Below are positions 6,684 to 14,181 of a DNA stretch of 17,411 nucleotides, piece by piece. The stretch is from the NCBI GenBank assembly GCA_014860845.1, contig JACZIY010000247.1:1-17411 (forward strand), written 5' to 3'. This DNA comes from Anaerolineaceae bacterium. GTDB lineage: Bacteria > Chloroflexota > Anaerolineae > Anaerolineales > Anaerolineaceae. A program made the position numbers and the translations under genes. Below the pieces are notes generated by a model. It was given only the letters and a program-made list of their open reading frames with translations, did no database searches and was not told the origin of the DNA. Within the stretch, counting starts at the first letter, position 1. Each line of letters opens with the position of its first letter.

Positions 6684-8608
6684 AGATCCTCCGCAGGACG
6701 CAATGGATAACCGGTTTTTGCATCCCATCCCATTGCCTGCCAGAAGCTGCACCGCATGGCAAAAATATCGAAATGCAATCCTTTTTGTGGACCTTTCGTT
6801 ACCGGTGGATCACCAAAAACCAATGGGTTTATTTGAACCTCTGCGGGTTGGATGCCATGTTTGATATTAAACCATTGACGCAGATCCTGGATGCGTTTGC
6901 CAATTTCCATGTACTCATCCGGGCTGAACTTAAACCCCGTCACGGCATTTAACAAATCAAAAATTCCCAGCCGGGATGAACCGAGGTGGGCACCAAATAA
7001 ACACACCCCAGCACAGTCCATGATGGCCTTATAGACGGTGCCAGCCGCATTCATCATCGCATTTTCTTCACTATCCTGGTATTTTTTCTTTTTGGGGTAA
7101 GAGCGCGGAGGTTCTGGTGCCCAATTGACGCGAGTCCACAACTGGAACATTTCATACTCTGCTGTGTTGGTGATGGTATGGCGCCCCGGGGTGGGATCGC
7201 TGACATAACTGACACCCCAGGCGGGATCAAGCCGGGGATCATGCATGGGTAGCTCTGACCCACCAGCATGAAATGCAAAAGGCAGGCAGGCTGGTCCCAA
7301 TTTTTGTGCAGCCAGGCGAACCCCTTCAGCCAGGAGGTCACCAACCCCTTCTCGATAGGCAATTTGCTTCACGAGCTTCATGATCACTTCGGGGTCTCCC
7401 CATTTCAATTGAATCCCACCGGTGTCATCATTGGAAATAATCCCCTGTTCATAACAATCAAAGGCAAAACCAATTACGGAACCGGTGGAGATGGTGTCCA
7501 ACCCCAAGCGGTTGCAGGTGTCACCCAGATGATAAATACTATCAATATCCTCATTTAATAGATTCGCGCCAAGGGCTGTGACAGTTTCATATTCTGGCCG
7601 ATGAGTCTTTCCCGGTTCTGCTTTCATTTCCGTAATACTGCCACAACCTAATGGGCAGGCGGTGCAATGATATTTTTTCCGTTGCGTTACCTCGATTTTT
7701 GGAATACCAACATTGGATGCCTTAAACATCGAAGGATGTCCCCGCCAGTTTCTTACCGGAGAATCACCCGTCAGAATGCTCAATTCGTTGGCTGTGGCGG
7801 TTCCCCATTCACTGAAAGGGGGTAAGGACATCAAGCCATCAATGCGGAAATTCGTCTTCATGCCTGCCATTAATCTACCCAGTGGGGTGACAGACCAGGC
7901 TGGCATTTTGCTTTTGCCTTTGGGCATCAGTCCACTGACTGATTTAGCATATTTTTTTACTTCCTCTGAATTGGCTTTGGTCGTTCGTGTTTTTCCTTCC
8001 AACACCAGTGCTTTGAGATTTTTTGAACCCATCACTGCACCCAATCCTGAACGGGCAGCCATGCGACCATCGTCATTAGAAATCCCGGCAAAGCGGACAA
8101 GATTTTCTCCCGCTGGTCCAATTGCGGCTACACCTGCTCTACTACCGTGTCGTTGCTGTAATATATCTTCGGTTTCGATGGCATCCATTCCCCATAAGCC
8201 TTCTGCAGAATGGAGAGACACTACGCCATGATTGATATGGGCATACATAGGTGTTTTAGCCCGACCTGAAAAAAAGATGCCGTCATAACCGCTTAATTTT
8301 ATGGCTGGTGCGAAATTGCCACCGCAATTGGCATCTCCCCAGCCAAATGTTAGTGGAGATTTGCCGACTACCAGAAAACGTCCTCCAAACATACTGCCAG
8401 TACCTGCCAGCACCCCTGAAACGAACCCCAGAATATTTTCTGGGCTGAATGGATCGATCCCAGCGGGGATGCGCTCATAGAGGATTTTAGCTGCTAATCC
8501 CAGACCGGAAAGATACCGCTCATAAAACGAATCCGGTAATTCCTCTACAGAACTTTGGCCCGTTGAGAGATCAATAAATAGTACTTTTCCCATCACGCCA
8601 TGTACCAT
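6680..8608 (-). CDS. tungsten-dependent aldehyde:ferredoxin oxidoreductase
   Basis: This 642-residue protein belongs to the AOR family, which oxidises aldehydes to carboxylates (and can run in reverse), with ferredoxin as partner and a W-bis-pterin plus 4Fe-4S cluster. The N-terminal domain reads MGKVLFIDLSTG, with GGRFLVVGKSPLT and GDANCGGNFAPAIKLSGYDG. The central ISNDDGRMAARSGLGAVMGSKNLKA is a signature of the family. Cluster ligands are C315, C318 and C322 (C-x2-C-x3-C), with C536 as the fourth in D531-CAGVC. The segment ELPMHDPRLDPAWGVSYVSDPTPGRH matches the second pterin-binding region, but with DPAWG where DPRG is usual. The start has AGAGG six bases upstream. It is coupled to the MoaD-like gene and divergent from the SorC operon. 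The preferred aldehyde is unknown. Confidence 0.93.
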   Translation of the reverse strand: MVHGVMGKVLFIDLSTGQSSVEELPDSFYERYLSGLGLAAKILYERIPAGIDPFSPENILGFVSGVLAGTGSMFGGRFLVVGKSPLTFGWGDANCGGNFAPAIKLSGYDGIFFSGRAKTPMYAHINHGVVSLHSAEGLWGMDAIETEDILQQRHGSRAGVAAIGPAGENLVRFAGISNDDGRMAARSGLGAVMGSKNLKALVLEGKTRTTKANSEEVKKYAKSVSGLMPKGKSKMPAWSVTPLGRLMAGMKTNFRIDGLMSLPPFSEWGTATANELSILTGDSPVRNWRGHPSMFKASNVGIPKIEVTQRKKYHCTACPLGCGSITEMKAEPGKTHRPEYETVTALGANLLNEDIDSIYHLGDTCNRLGLDTISTGSVIGFAFDCYEQGIISNDDTGGIQLKWGDPEVIMKLVKQIAYREGVGDLLAEGVRLAAQKLGPACLPFAFHAGGSELPMHDPRLDPAWGVSYVSDPTPGRHTITNTAEYEMFQLWTRVNWAPEPPRSYPKKKKYQDSEENAMMNAAGTVYKAIMDCAGVCLFGAHLGSSRLGIFDLLNAVTGFKFSPDEYMEIGKRIQDLRQWFNIKHGIQPAEVQINPLVFGDPPVTKGPQKGLHFDIFAMRCSFWQAMGWDAKTGYPLRPAEDL

Positions 8609-8659
8609 TGCTGCACCTCTTATTAGATTTTACAATGAAATTTCGGTAAGGAAATGGGG

Positions 8660-8687
8660 TTGACTTTCACTTAAGGATTGTTACAAT
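8660..8687 (+). promoter_or_regulatory. promoter for the SorC regulator operon
   Basis: TTGACT (8660-8665), a 16-bp spacer and TACAAT (8682-8687) form a good sigma70-type promoter. Transcription would start around 8694, about 40 bases before the regulator ATG. The -10 box lies inside the palindrome at 8679-8694. Confidence 0.6.
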
Positions 8688-8694
8688 AATAACA
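8679..8694. promoter_or_regulatory. candidate operator overlapping both divergent -10 boxes
   Basis: TGTTA and TAACA are 5-bp inverted arms separated by six bases (16 bp in all). The site covers the rightward -10 (8682-8687) and the leftward -10 (8691-8686), so a bound regulator would affect both transcripts at once. Confidence 0.45.
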
Positions 8695-8713
8695 TACCGT
8701 GAAATTTTGTAAA
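8686..8713 (-). promoter_or_regulatory. promoter for the AOR-MoaD operon
   Basis: Read on the minus strand, TTTACA (8713-8708) is followed by a 16-bp spacer and TATTAT (8691-8686). Both boxes match the consensus at five of six bases. The predicted start is near 8680, leaving a leader of about 70 bases. Confidence 0.55.
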
Positions 8714-8732
8714 CCCCTTATTTTAATAATCA

Positions 8733-9698
8733 ATGGATGATAATACGATCTCTCGTCATCAATTGCTTGCGAGGATTGCCTGGATGTATTACCAGGACGA
8801 TCAAACACAGGCTGAAATTGCGGAAAAACTGGGCTTTTCACGCGTTACCATCAATCGCATGATCAAGGAAGCCCGGGAACTGGGTCTGGTTGAAATTAAG
8901 ATCAAAACGGATTTCGCCAATATATATGAGCTATCCAGTCGCTTATGTAAACAATATGGATTATTGGATGTCATTTGTGTGCGATCTGCGCATCATTCAG
9001 AGGATCAGCAGTCGATTATTGCCCAAGGGGCAGCAGCAGTATTATCCCATCACCTCCAGGAAGGAATAACAGTTGGGATTGGAGTTGGTCGAACGATCTC
9101 CTTTATTCCTGATTATTTTGGACCAGAAAATCCGATTCCTTGCCGGTTTATCAGCCTGACTGGTGGATTGGATTTAAAGGAACATGGTGTACCACATAGT
9201 TTTGATACCATTACCCGCTTAGCGATTAAAACCGGGGGGGAAGTCATTTACATTCCTGCTCCTTCCTACCTTGCAGATCCATCTGCCTATGAGATTTTTA
9301 TGCAACAACCAGCTGTTATCAATGCCCTACAGATGGCTTCATCCAGCCAGATGGCATTTTTTAGTGTAGGTGCAACCGATTATAGCGCTATCTTATTCCA
9401 GATGCGATACCTGAATGATCAGGATATGAACGAACTTAAGAAAAAAAAGGCGGTCGGCGATGTGTTGGGACGCTTTTACGATGTCAATGGAGAACAAATT
9501 CAATTAACGCTCAATAAACGGACGATTGGATTGGAAATCAATGAATTGAAAAAAATCCCCTTAAAAATTCTCGTAGCAGGTGGTGTCAACAAAGTACAAG
9601 CGATCAAAGTTGCCATGATCCACAAGTTTTGCGATATTTTGGTCACGGATGAGGAAACAGCGCTGCGGTTACTAAATCATCCAAGCGATGAATCATAA
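8733..9698 (+). CDS. SorC-family sugar-responsive transcriptional regulator
   Basis: This 321-residue protein has a short N-terminal helix-turn-helix at about residues 13-55 (YYQDDQTQAEIAEKLGFSRVTINRMIKEARELGLVEIKI). It is followed by a SorC-type sugar-phosphate-binding domain at about 60-318. Family marks are GITVGIGVGRT, the FISLTGGL segment, a GVGATD-like FFSVGATD, and the ending KILVAGGVNKVQAIKVAMIHKFCDILVTDEETA. In this family a phosphorylated sugar made by the regulated pathway is usually the effector. The downstream kinase domain could therefore make the inducer. The gene sits between two divergent operons and shares a 21-base gap with the giant enzyme gene, so it is co-transcribed with it. 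No strong RBS is seen before its ATG. Confidence 0.9.
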   Translation: MDDNTISRHQLLARIAWMYYQDDQTQAEIAEKLGFSRVTINRMIKEARELGLVEIKIKTDFANIYELSSRLCKQYGLLDVICVRSAHHSEDQQSIIAQGAAAVLSHHLQEGITVGIGVGRTISFIPDYFGPENPIPCRFISLTGGLDLKEHGVPHSFDTITRLAIKTGGEVIYIPAPSYLADPSAYEIFMQQPAVINALQMASSSQMAFFSVGATDYSAILFQMRYLNDQDMNELKKKKAVGDVLGRFYDVNGEQIQLTLNKRTIGLEINELKKIPLKILVAGGVNKVQAIKVAMIHKFCDILVTDEETALRLLNHPSDES

Positions 9699-9719
9699 TT
9701 TATTAATCAGGAGGTTTAA

Positions 9720-12700
9720 ATGTCATCACGGTTTTTAATAAGTTTGGATCTGGGGGGTAGTGGCGGAAAAGCATTGGTTTATGATATTCAGAAGAACCAA
9801 TACACTCTTTCAACCTGTTCCTGGCAATTACCACCTGCTCCTGAAGCAGGTTCCTATGCTTATAATCTTGGTTGGTCTGAACGCTGGCAGGAATTATGTG
9901 TGATCACACGTGAGGCATTGCAGCGCGCCGGGGCAAAACCCGGGGAAGTGGCTGGGATATCTGTCAGCAGTATGCGTCATGGGTTGGTACTTATCAATAA
10001 AGAAGGGGTTCCTTTATTAGCTGTACCGAACAAGGATGCCAGGGCAATCAGTGAGAGCATGGATTTGCAAGGTGAACGCGGAGATGAAGTGTATCGTATC
10101 AGCGGTCATGTACCAAGCCCAGTACTGATGGCACCGCGATTGATCTATATCAAGAATAACCATCCGGATTTATTGGCACAAACGTATAAAGTTTTGACCA
10201 TTAGCGATTGGATGGCATATATGCTTTGTCAGGTGGCAGTCAGTGAGCCAACTCAGGCAGGTGAAACCTGTTTATTTGATCTTGCCAAAAACGATTGGGC
10301 ATGGGGTCTTATTGATGAATTGGGCTTACCTAAATCCATTTTTCCCCGCATTGTAAAAACTGGAGAAAAAATAGGGACGCTGAGTCCAAAAGCGGCCGAA
10401 GAGCTGGGCTTGCAGGCAGGGATTCCAATCGCAGCGGGTGGCGCAGACACGCAATTGGGATTGCTGGGTCTAGGAATTGTTGGACCGGGTGAAATCGGCA
10501 TCATTGCTGGAAGTACGACCCCGGTGATGGTAACCACAAGTTCACCAGTACTTGATCCCAACAAAAGAACCTGGACGGGCATGCATGCGATTCCCAATGC
10601 CTATGTGGTGGAAAGTAATGCAGGTGCCATGGGCACCACGCTGGAATGGATGGCTGGCATTCTTTATGCAGATTCTCCCGCACCGGTGGCTGCGTTGGCT
10701 GGAGATGCTCAACACAGTGTACCGGGAGCAAGTGGGGTGATTTCCACCCTGGGTTCACAGATCTTTAATGCTTCCTCTCTTGGGTTGCCGGTGGATGGGC
10801 TTACATTTTCGAGTATGACCGTTCCCAGTGGACCGAACGGACGATCCCATCTGGCAAGAGCAGTCTTGGAGGGAATGGCTTTCGGTACAAGAGCGAATGC
10901 TGATCAGGCACAGGCTGTCTCTGGTGTTAAACTACAAAGCGTTCATGCGGGTGGTGGCATGACGCGTAGCAAATTACTGCAACAAATTATCGCTGATGTG
11001 TATAATTTACCGTTACATTGCGATGGTGGACAGCAAACATCTGCTTTTGGTGCAGTAATTTGTGCTGCTTTTGGTGCAGGGTTGTATCCATCGCTGACCA
11101 AAGCCGCGGAAGAAATGACAAAGGGTTTAATGGATATTAAACCCGATCGTTATGCAGATCAATATCTAGAACTTTATAAAACCTGGCGTGGACATCTAGA
11201 CCAGCGCGCTGGAGCGGATGCTGTGGCGACGGATAGCATTATGCAGGCCATGCAATTGGCATCAGAAAGTGAGGAATCGGATCGAGATGTAACTTTCCGC
11301 CCACGGATTTATGTCAGTGCGAATGCAGGCCAGGAAGCGATTCAAATGTTGGAAAAATTGGGGGAGGTCAAGTACGAATCATATTCAGAATCCGGCACAT
11401 TGCTAGAAGGTGATGAGATGGTGGACGCAATTGCTGGATACCAGGTTCTGGTAACAGAGGTGGATATGGTCAGTGCTGGCGTCTTGCAAAGAGCCAAGGA
11501 TTTAAGAGTGGTGGTTGCTTGTCGTGGAAATCCAGTTAATGTGGATATTCCAGCCTGTACGGCTGCTGGTGTACCCGTTATCAATACCCCGGGACGTAAC
11601 GCCGATGCAGTGGCTGACCTGGCTGTTTCCTTTATGTTGATGTTGGTTCGAAAACTGGATAAAGCTACGGACTTCTTACGCCAGCCGGGGGGAGAAGCCG
11701 GCGATATGGGACGTATGGGGCAGGCGTATTTTACTTTGAAGGCTAATGAGCTCTGGCATAAGACAGTTGGAGTCATTGGTGGGGGTGCGATCGGGCGTAA
11801 GGTTGTGCGGAGATTACTGCCTTTTGACGTTAACTGTCTGATATATGATCCCTATTTGAGTGCTGAAGAAGCTGCCTTATTTGGGGCGATCAAAGTTGAT
11901 CTGGATGAGTTGTTATCCAAAAGTGATATTGTCAGTTTACATGCACCGGTGACGGATGAAACCACAGGATTGATAAATGCATCTGCTTTCGATCGCATGA
12001 AACCTGGCGCATATCTGGTTAACACAGCCCGGGCAGCCCTGGTTGATCACGATGCTTTACTGGATTGCTTGAAGAGTGGAAAACTGGGTGGTGTGGCTTT
12101 GGATGTCTTTCCGGTTGAACCTCCCGGATCCGATGATCCCATATTTGCGTTTGAGAATGTCATCGCAACTCCTCATATCGGTGGCAATACGAGCGAAGTT
12201 GGTATTCACCAGGGAGAAATTATTGTTGATGAATTAAAACGTTTGCTGCGAGGGGAGCCGCCAAAGTACATCTTAAACCCGGTGACATTTGCTGGATTCC
12301 GCTGGAGTGGGGAGCGGAAACTGGATCAGGCAGCTCTCGCTGAACGGGCAAAAGGACCCGGTCCGGGTATGACAGATCTGGATTTGAAAGCCAGACAGGA
12401 AGAAGCGTCTACATCCAACATGGAGGAGAAACCAAAAGGTGGTGGATTGCTGGGTAGTCTAAAGAAATTGATTGGCGGAAAAGAGAAAGAAGCTGCCAGC
12501 CAAGAAGTAATTTCATCAGAGATGAGTGTTCCTGGAGGAATAAGCACAGCTGAAAAACATTATGCAGCTATTCTGGAAAAATTTCTATCTGATTTGTCCA
12601 TTGATGAGAAAGCACAAACTTTTGCGAAAACAAATAAGGTGTCTTTTCAATTTGTGTTGAAAAATACATCCATTTTATTCTTTATGGGTTTTGCTGGCGG

Positions 12701-14156
12701 AAAAGTCGATGCAGGTATGGGTGAAGCACCTTTTAAACCGGATGTGACTGTTAAATTGGACGCTGACACCTTCGATGGAATGTTCACTGGTCGCGTAGAT
12801 GGGCGAAAAGCTTTCTCTGAAGGTCGGCTTTCCGTGGGTGGAAATATGCTCAAGGCAATGGCCATGCAAAAACTTGATTTTGGTCCGGTCTATGTGGCTG
12901 CCAGAGATAAAATGGGTGGCGCTGGAGATTTATCCACGTTGGGTGCTCAACAACCCGCAGCCGTGCAAGTAACTTCTGCTCAAGTAGTGGCCTCAATACC
13001 GCCTGTGCCACCAACCAGTGCGCCGAATTTTGACACTTTCAACCGCGTGATTGAACGGTATGTCCAACTTATGAATAAGGATGCTGAGACTCAATCTTTT
13101 GCGAAAGGTAAAAATGTTACATTCCTTTACCAAATTAAGGACGCCGGCACCCAATTCTATACCAGTTTTGTGGACGGAAATGTAACCTGTGGAATGGGGG
13201 AAGCACCCATGAAAGTGGATGTGACCATCAAAACAGATGCAGCCACATTGGATGGAATGTTCAGTGGTCGGTTGGATGGAACCGCAGCCTTTAAGTCCGG
13301 AAAGCTTTCTGTTGGTGGCAATATGATGAAGGCTATGGTGATGCAGAAACTTAACTTTGGCGGTTTATATAAACAAGCTGTCTCTGAAGTGGGAGATCCT
13401 GGATTGAGTGGCGCAGTTGCTCCTTCCCTGCCAACAACCCCTCAGGCGAGTACTTCTGCACAACCATCGGTGAGTGGTACCACACCCGTTGCGAGTGTGC
13501 CAGCTGTTATTCACAAAACAGGAGACATCCGCGATACGATTCTGGAAATTAATAACGAACTTTATGCGAAAGGTATGATCACCTTTACCGGTGGAAACAT
13601 CAGCGCTCGCACCGATGATAACCCCAATGAATTATGGATTACCCCTAGCGGATTGAATAAAGCTAGCCTGCGCGCTGATATGATGGTGCGGATAGATCTG
13701 GATGGAAATATCATTGGTGGTGCTCAATTTAACGCTTCCAGTGAAAGGCGTGTCCATTGTGCGATCTATCAAGATCGTCCGGATGTAAAAGCAGTTGTAC
13801 ATGCACATGCAATGTATTCCACCTTGATGGCATTGACCAAAACTCCCTGGCAACCGATTTCAGCTGATGCCTGCTTCTTTGGTCAAATACCAGTAGTGCC
13901 ATTTATTATGCCCGGTACCCCTGAATTGGGTGATGAAGTAGGAAAGGCTATGGGTAAAAAAGGATTTGCTGCCATCATGAACAATCATGGTCTGGTGGTA
14001 GCGGGTTCCGATCTGCGTCGTGCAGCTGACATGACGGAAATGATTGAGTTGGTAGCACACAAATTAATCATTTGTCGTCAATTAGGGGTTGACCCTGAAA
14101 CCATTCCGGATGAAATCGCCAGCATGCTTGGTGAAATGGGATCAATGGTGGTTTAA
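9720..14156 (+). CDS. giant fusion: FGGY kinase + D-2-hydroxyacid dehydrogenase + two SCP2 domains + class II aldolase
   Basis: This is a 1478-residue single frame with AGGAGG (9709-9714) five bases before the ATG. Residues 1-495 are an FGGY sugar kinase: phosphate loop D9-LGGSGG, probable catalytic base D243 in GGADTQLG, and the C-terminal ATP-site signature HAGGGMTRSKLLQQIIADVYNLPL. Residues 528-855 are a D-2-hydroxyacid dehydrogenase: G687-x-G-x-x-G692, D710 for NAD, and the catalytic trio R771, E800 and H819. Residues 946-1058 and 1105-1217 are two SCP2 (sterol/lipid carrier) domains. Residues 1265-1478 are a class II aldolase with E1342 in the SSE-x-x-x-H motif and Zn ligands H1361, H1363 and H1423. 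All catalytic residues I could check are kept. Linkers are charged or Pro/Ala/Thr-rich. The likely role is sequential catabolism of a sugar or sugar acid; the substrate is unknown. Confidence 0.92.
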   Translation: MSSRFLISLDLGGSGGKALVYDIQKNQYTLSTCSWQLPPAPEAGSYAYNLGWSERWQELCVITREALQRAGAKPGEVAGISVSSMRHGLVLINKEGVPLLAVPNKDARAISESMDLQGERGDEVYRISGHVPSPVLMAPRLIYIKNNHPDLLAQTYKVLTISDWMAYMLCQVAVSEPTQAGETCLFDLAKNDWAWGLIDELGLPKSIFPRIVKTGEKIGTLSPKAAEELGLQAGIPIAAGGADTQLGLLGLGIVGPGEIGIIAGSTTPVMVTTSSPVLDPNKRTWTGMHAIPNAYVVESNAGAMGTTLEWMAGILYADSPAPVAALAGDAQHSVPGASGVISTLGSQIFNASSLGLPVDGLTFSSMTVPSGPNGRSHLARAVLEGMAFGTRANADQAQAVSGVKLQSVHAGGGMTRSKLLQQIIADVYNLPLHCDGGQQTSAFGAVICAAFGAGLYPSLTKAAEEMTKGLMDIKPDRYADQYLELYKTWRGHLDQRAGADAVATDSIMQAMQLASESEESDRDVTFRPRIYVSANAGQEAIQMLEKLGEVKYESYSESGTLLEGDEMVDAIAGYQVLVTEVDMVSAGVLQRAKDLRVVVACRGNPVNVDIPACTAAGVPVINTPGRNADAVADLAVSFMLMLVRKLDKATDFLRQPGGEAGDMGRMGQAYFTLKANELWHKTVGVIGGGAIGRKVVRRLLPFDVNCLIYDPYLSAEEAALFGAIKVDLDELLSKSDIVSLHAPVTDETTGLINASAFDRMKPGAYLVNTARAALVDHDALLDCLKSGKLGGVALDVFPVEPPGSDDPIFAFENVIATPHIGGNTSEVGIHQGEIIVDELKRLLRGEPPKYILNPVTFAGFRWSGERKLDQAALAERAKGPGPGMTDLDLKARQEEASTSNMEEKPKGGGLLGSLKKLIGGKEKEAASQEVISSEMSVPGGISTAEKHYAAILEKFLSDLSIDEKAQTFAKTNKVSFQFVLKNTSILFFMGFAGGKVDAGMGEAPFKPDVTVKLDADTFDGMFTGRVDGRKAFSEGRLSVGGNMLKAMAMQKLDFGPVYVAARDKMGGAGDLSTLGAQQPAAVQVTSAQVVASIPPVPPTSAPNFDTFNRVIERYVQLMNKDAETQSFAKGKNVTFLYQIKDAGTQFYTSFVDGNVTCGMGEAPMKVDVTIKTDAATLDGMFSGRLDGTAAFKSGKLSVGGNMMKAMVMQKLNFGGLYKQAVSEVGDPGLSGAVAPSLPTTPQASTSAQPSVSGTTPVASVPAVIHKTGDIRDTILEINNELYAKGMITFTGGNISARTDDNPNELWITPSGLNKASLRADMMVRIDLDGNIIGGAQFNASSERRVHCAIYQDRPDVKAVVHAHAMYSTLMALTKTPWQPISADACFFGQIPVVPFIMPGTPELGDEVGKAMGKKGFAAIMNNHGLVVAGSDLRRAADMTEMIELVAHKLIICRQLGVDPETIPDEIASMLGEMGSMVV
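12555..13370 (+). repeat. tandem SCP2-domain coding repeat inside the fusion gene
   Basis: The two copies encode about 113 residues each, offset by 159 residues (residues 946-1058 and 1105-1217). Over the 64-position segment starting at GMGEAP I count 43 identical residues, with shared blocks GMGEAP, DGMF-x-GR, LSVGGNM and MQKL. A recent internal duplication is the simplest reading. Confidence 0.75.
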
Positions 14157-14181
14157 ATTTTTGGAATTTAGGAGAGCCAAT

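Larger units (their letters stand above)
8629..8713. repeat. imperfect inverted repeats flanking the divergent promoters
   Basis: The left arm (8629-8648) contains TTTACAA, AAATTTC and GGTA in that order. The right arm (8695-8713) contains the same three blocks on the other strand (TACC, GAAATTT, TTGTAAA) with slightly different spacing. These may be two half-sites for the regulator, placed on both sides of the promoters so that looping is possible. Confidence 0.45.

Noticed and set aside
7713..8231. 172-codon plus-strand open frame inside the AOR gene
   Set aside because: It is antisense to a clear enzyme with all cluster ligands and has no ribosome-binding site or recognisable domain.
11342..11776. 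144-codon minus-strand open frame opposite the dehydrogenase domain
   Set aside because: It is a shadow of the strong coding frame; its low-complexity Thr/Ser/Pro-rich product is typical of antisense translation.
14089..14181. N-terminal extension of the MFS gene into the aldolase coding region
   Set aside because: The extra residues are not membrane-like, and the ATG at 14182 has a strong ribosome-binding site just upstream.
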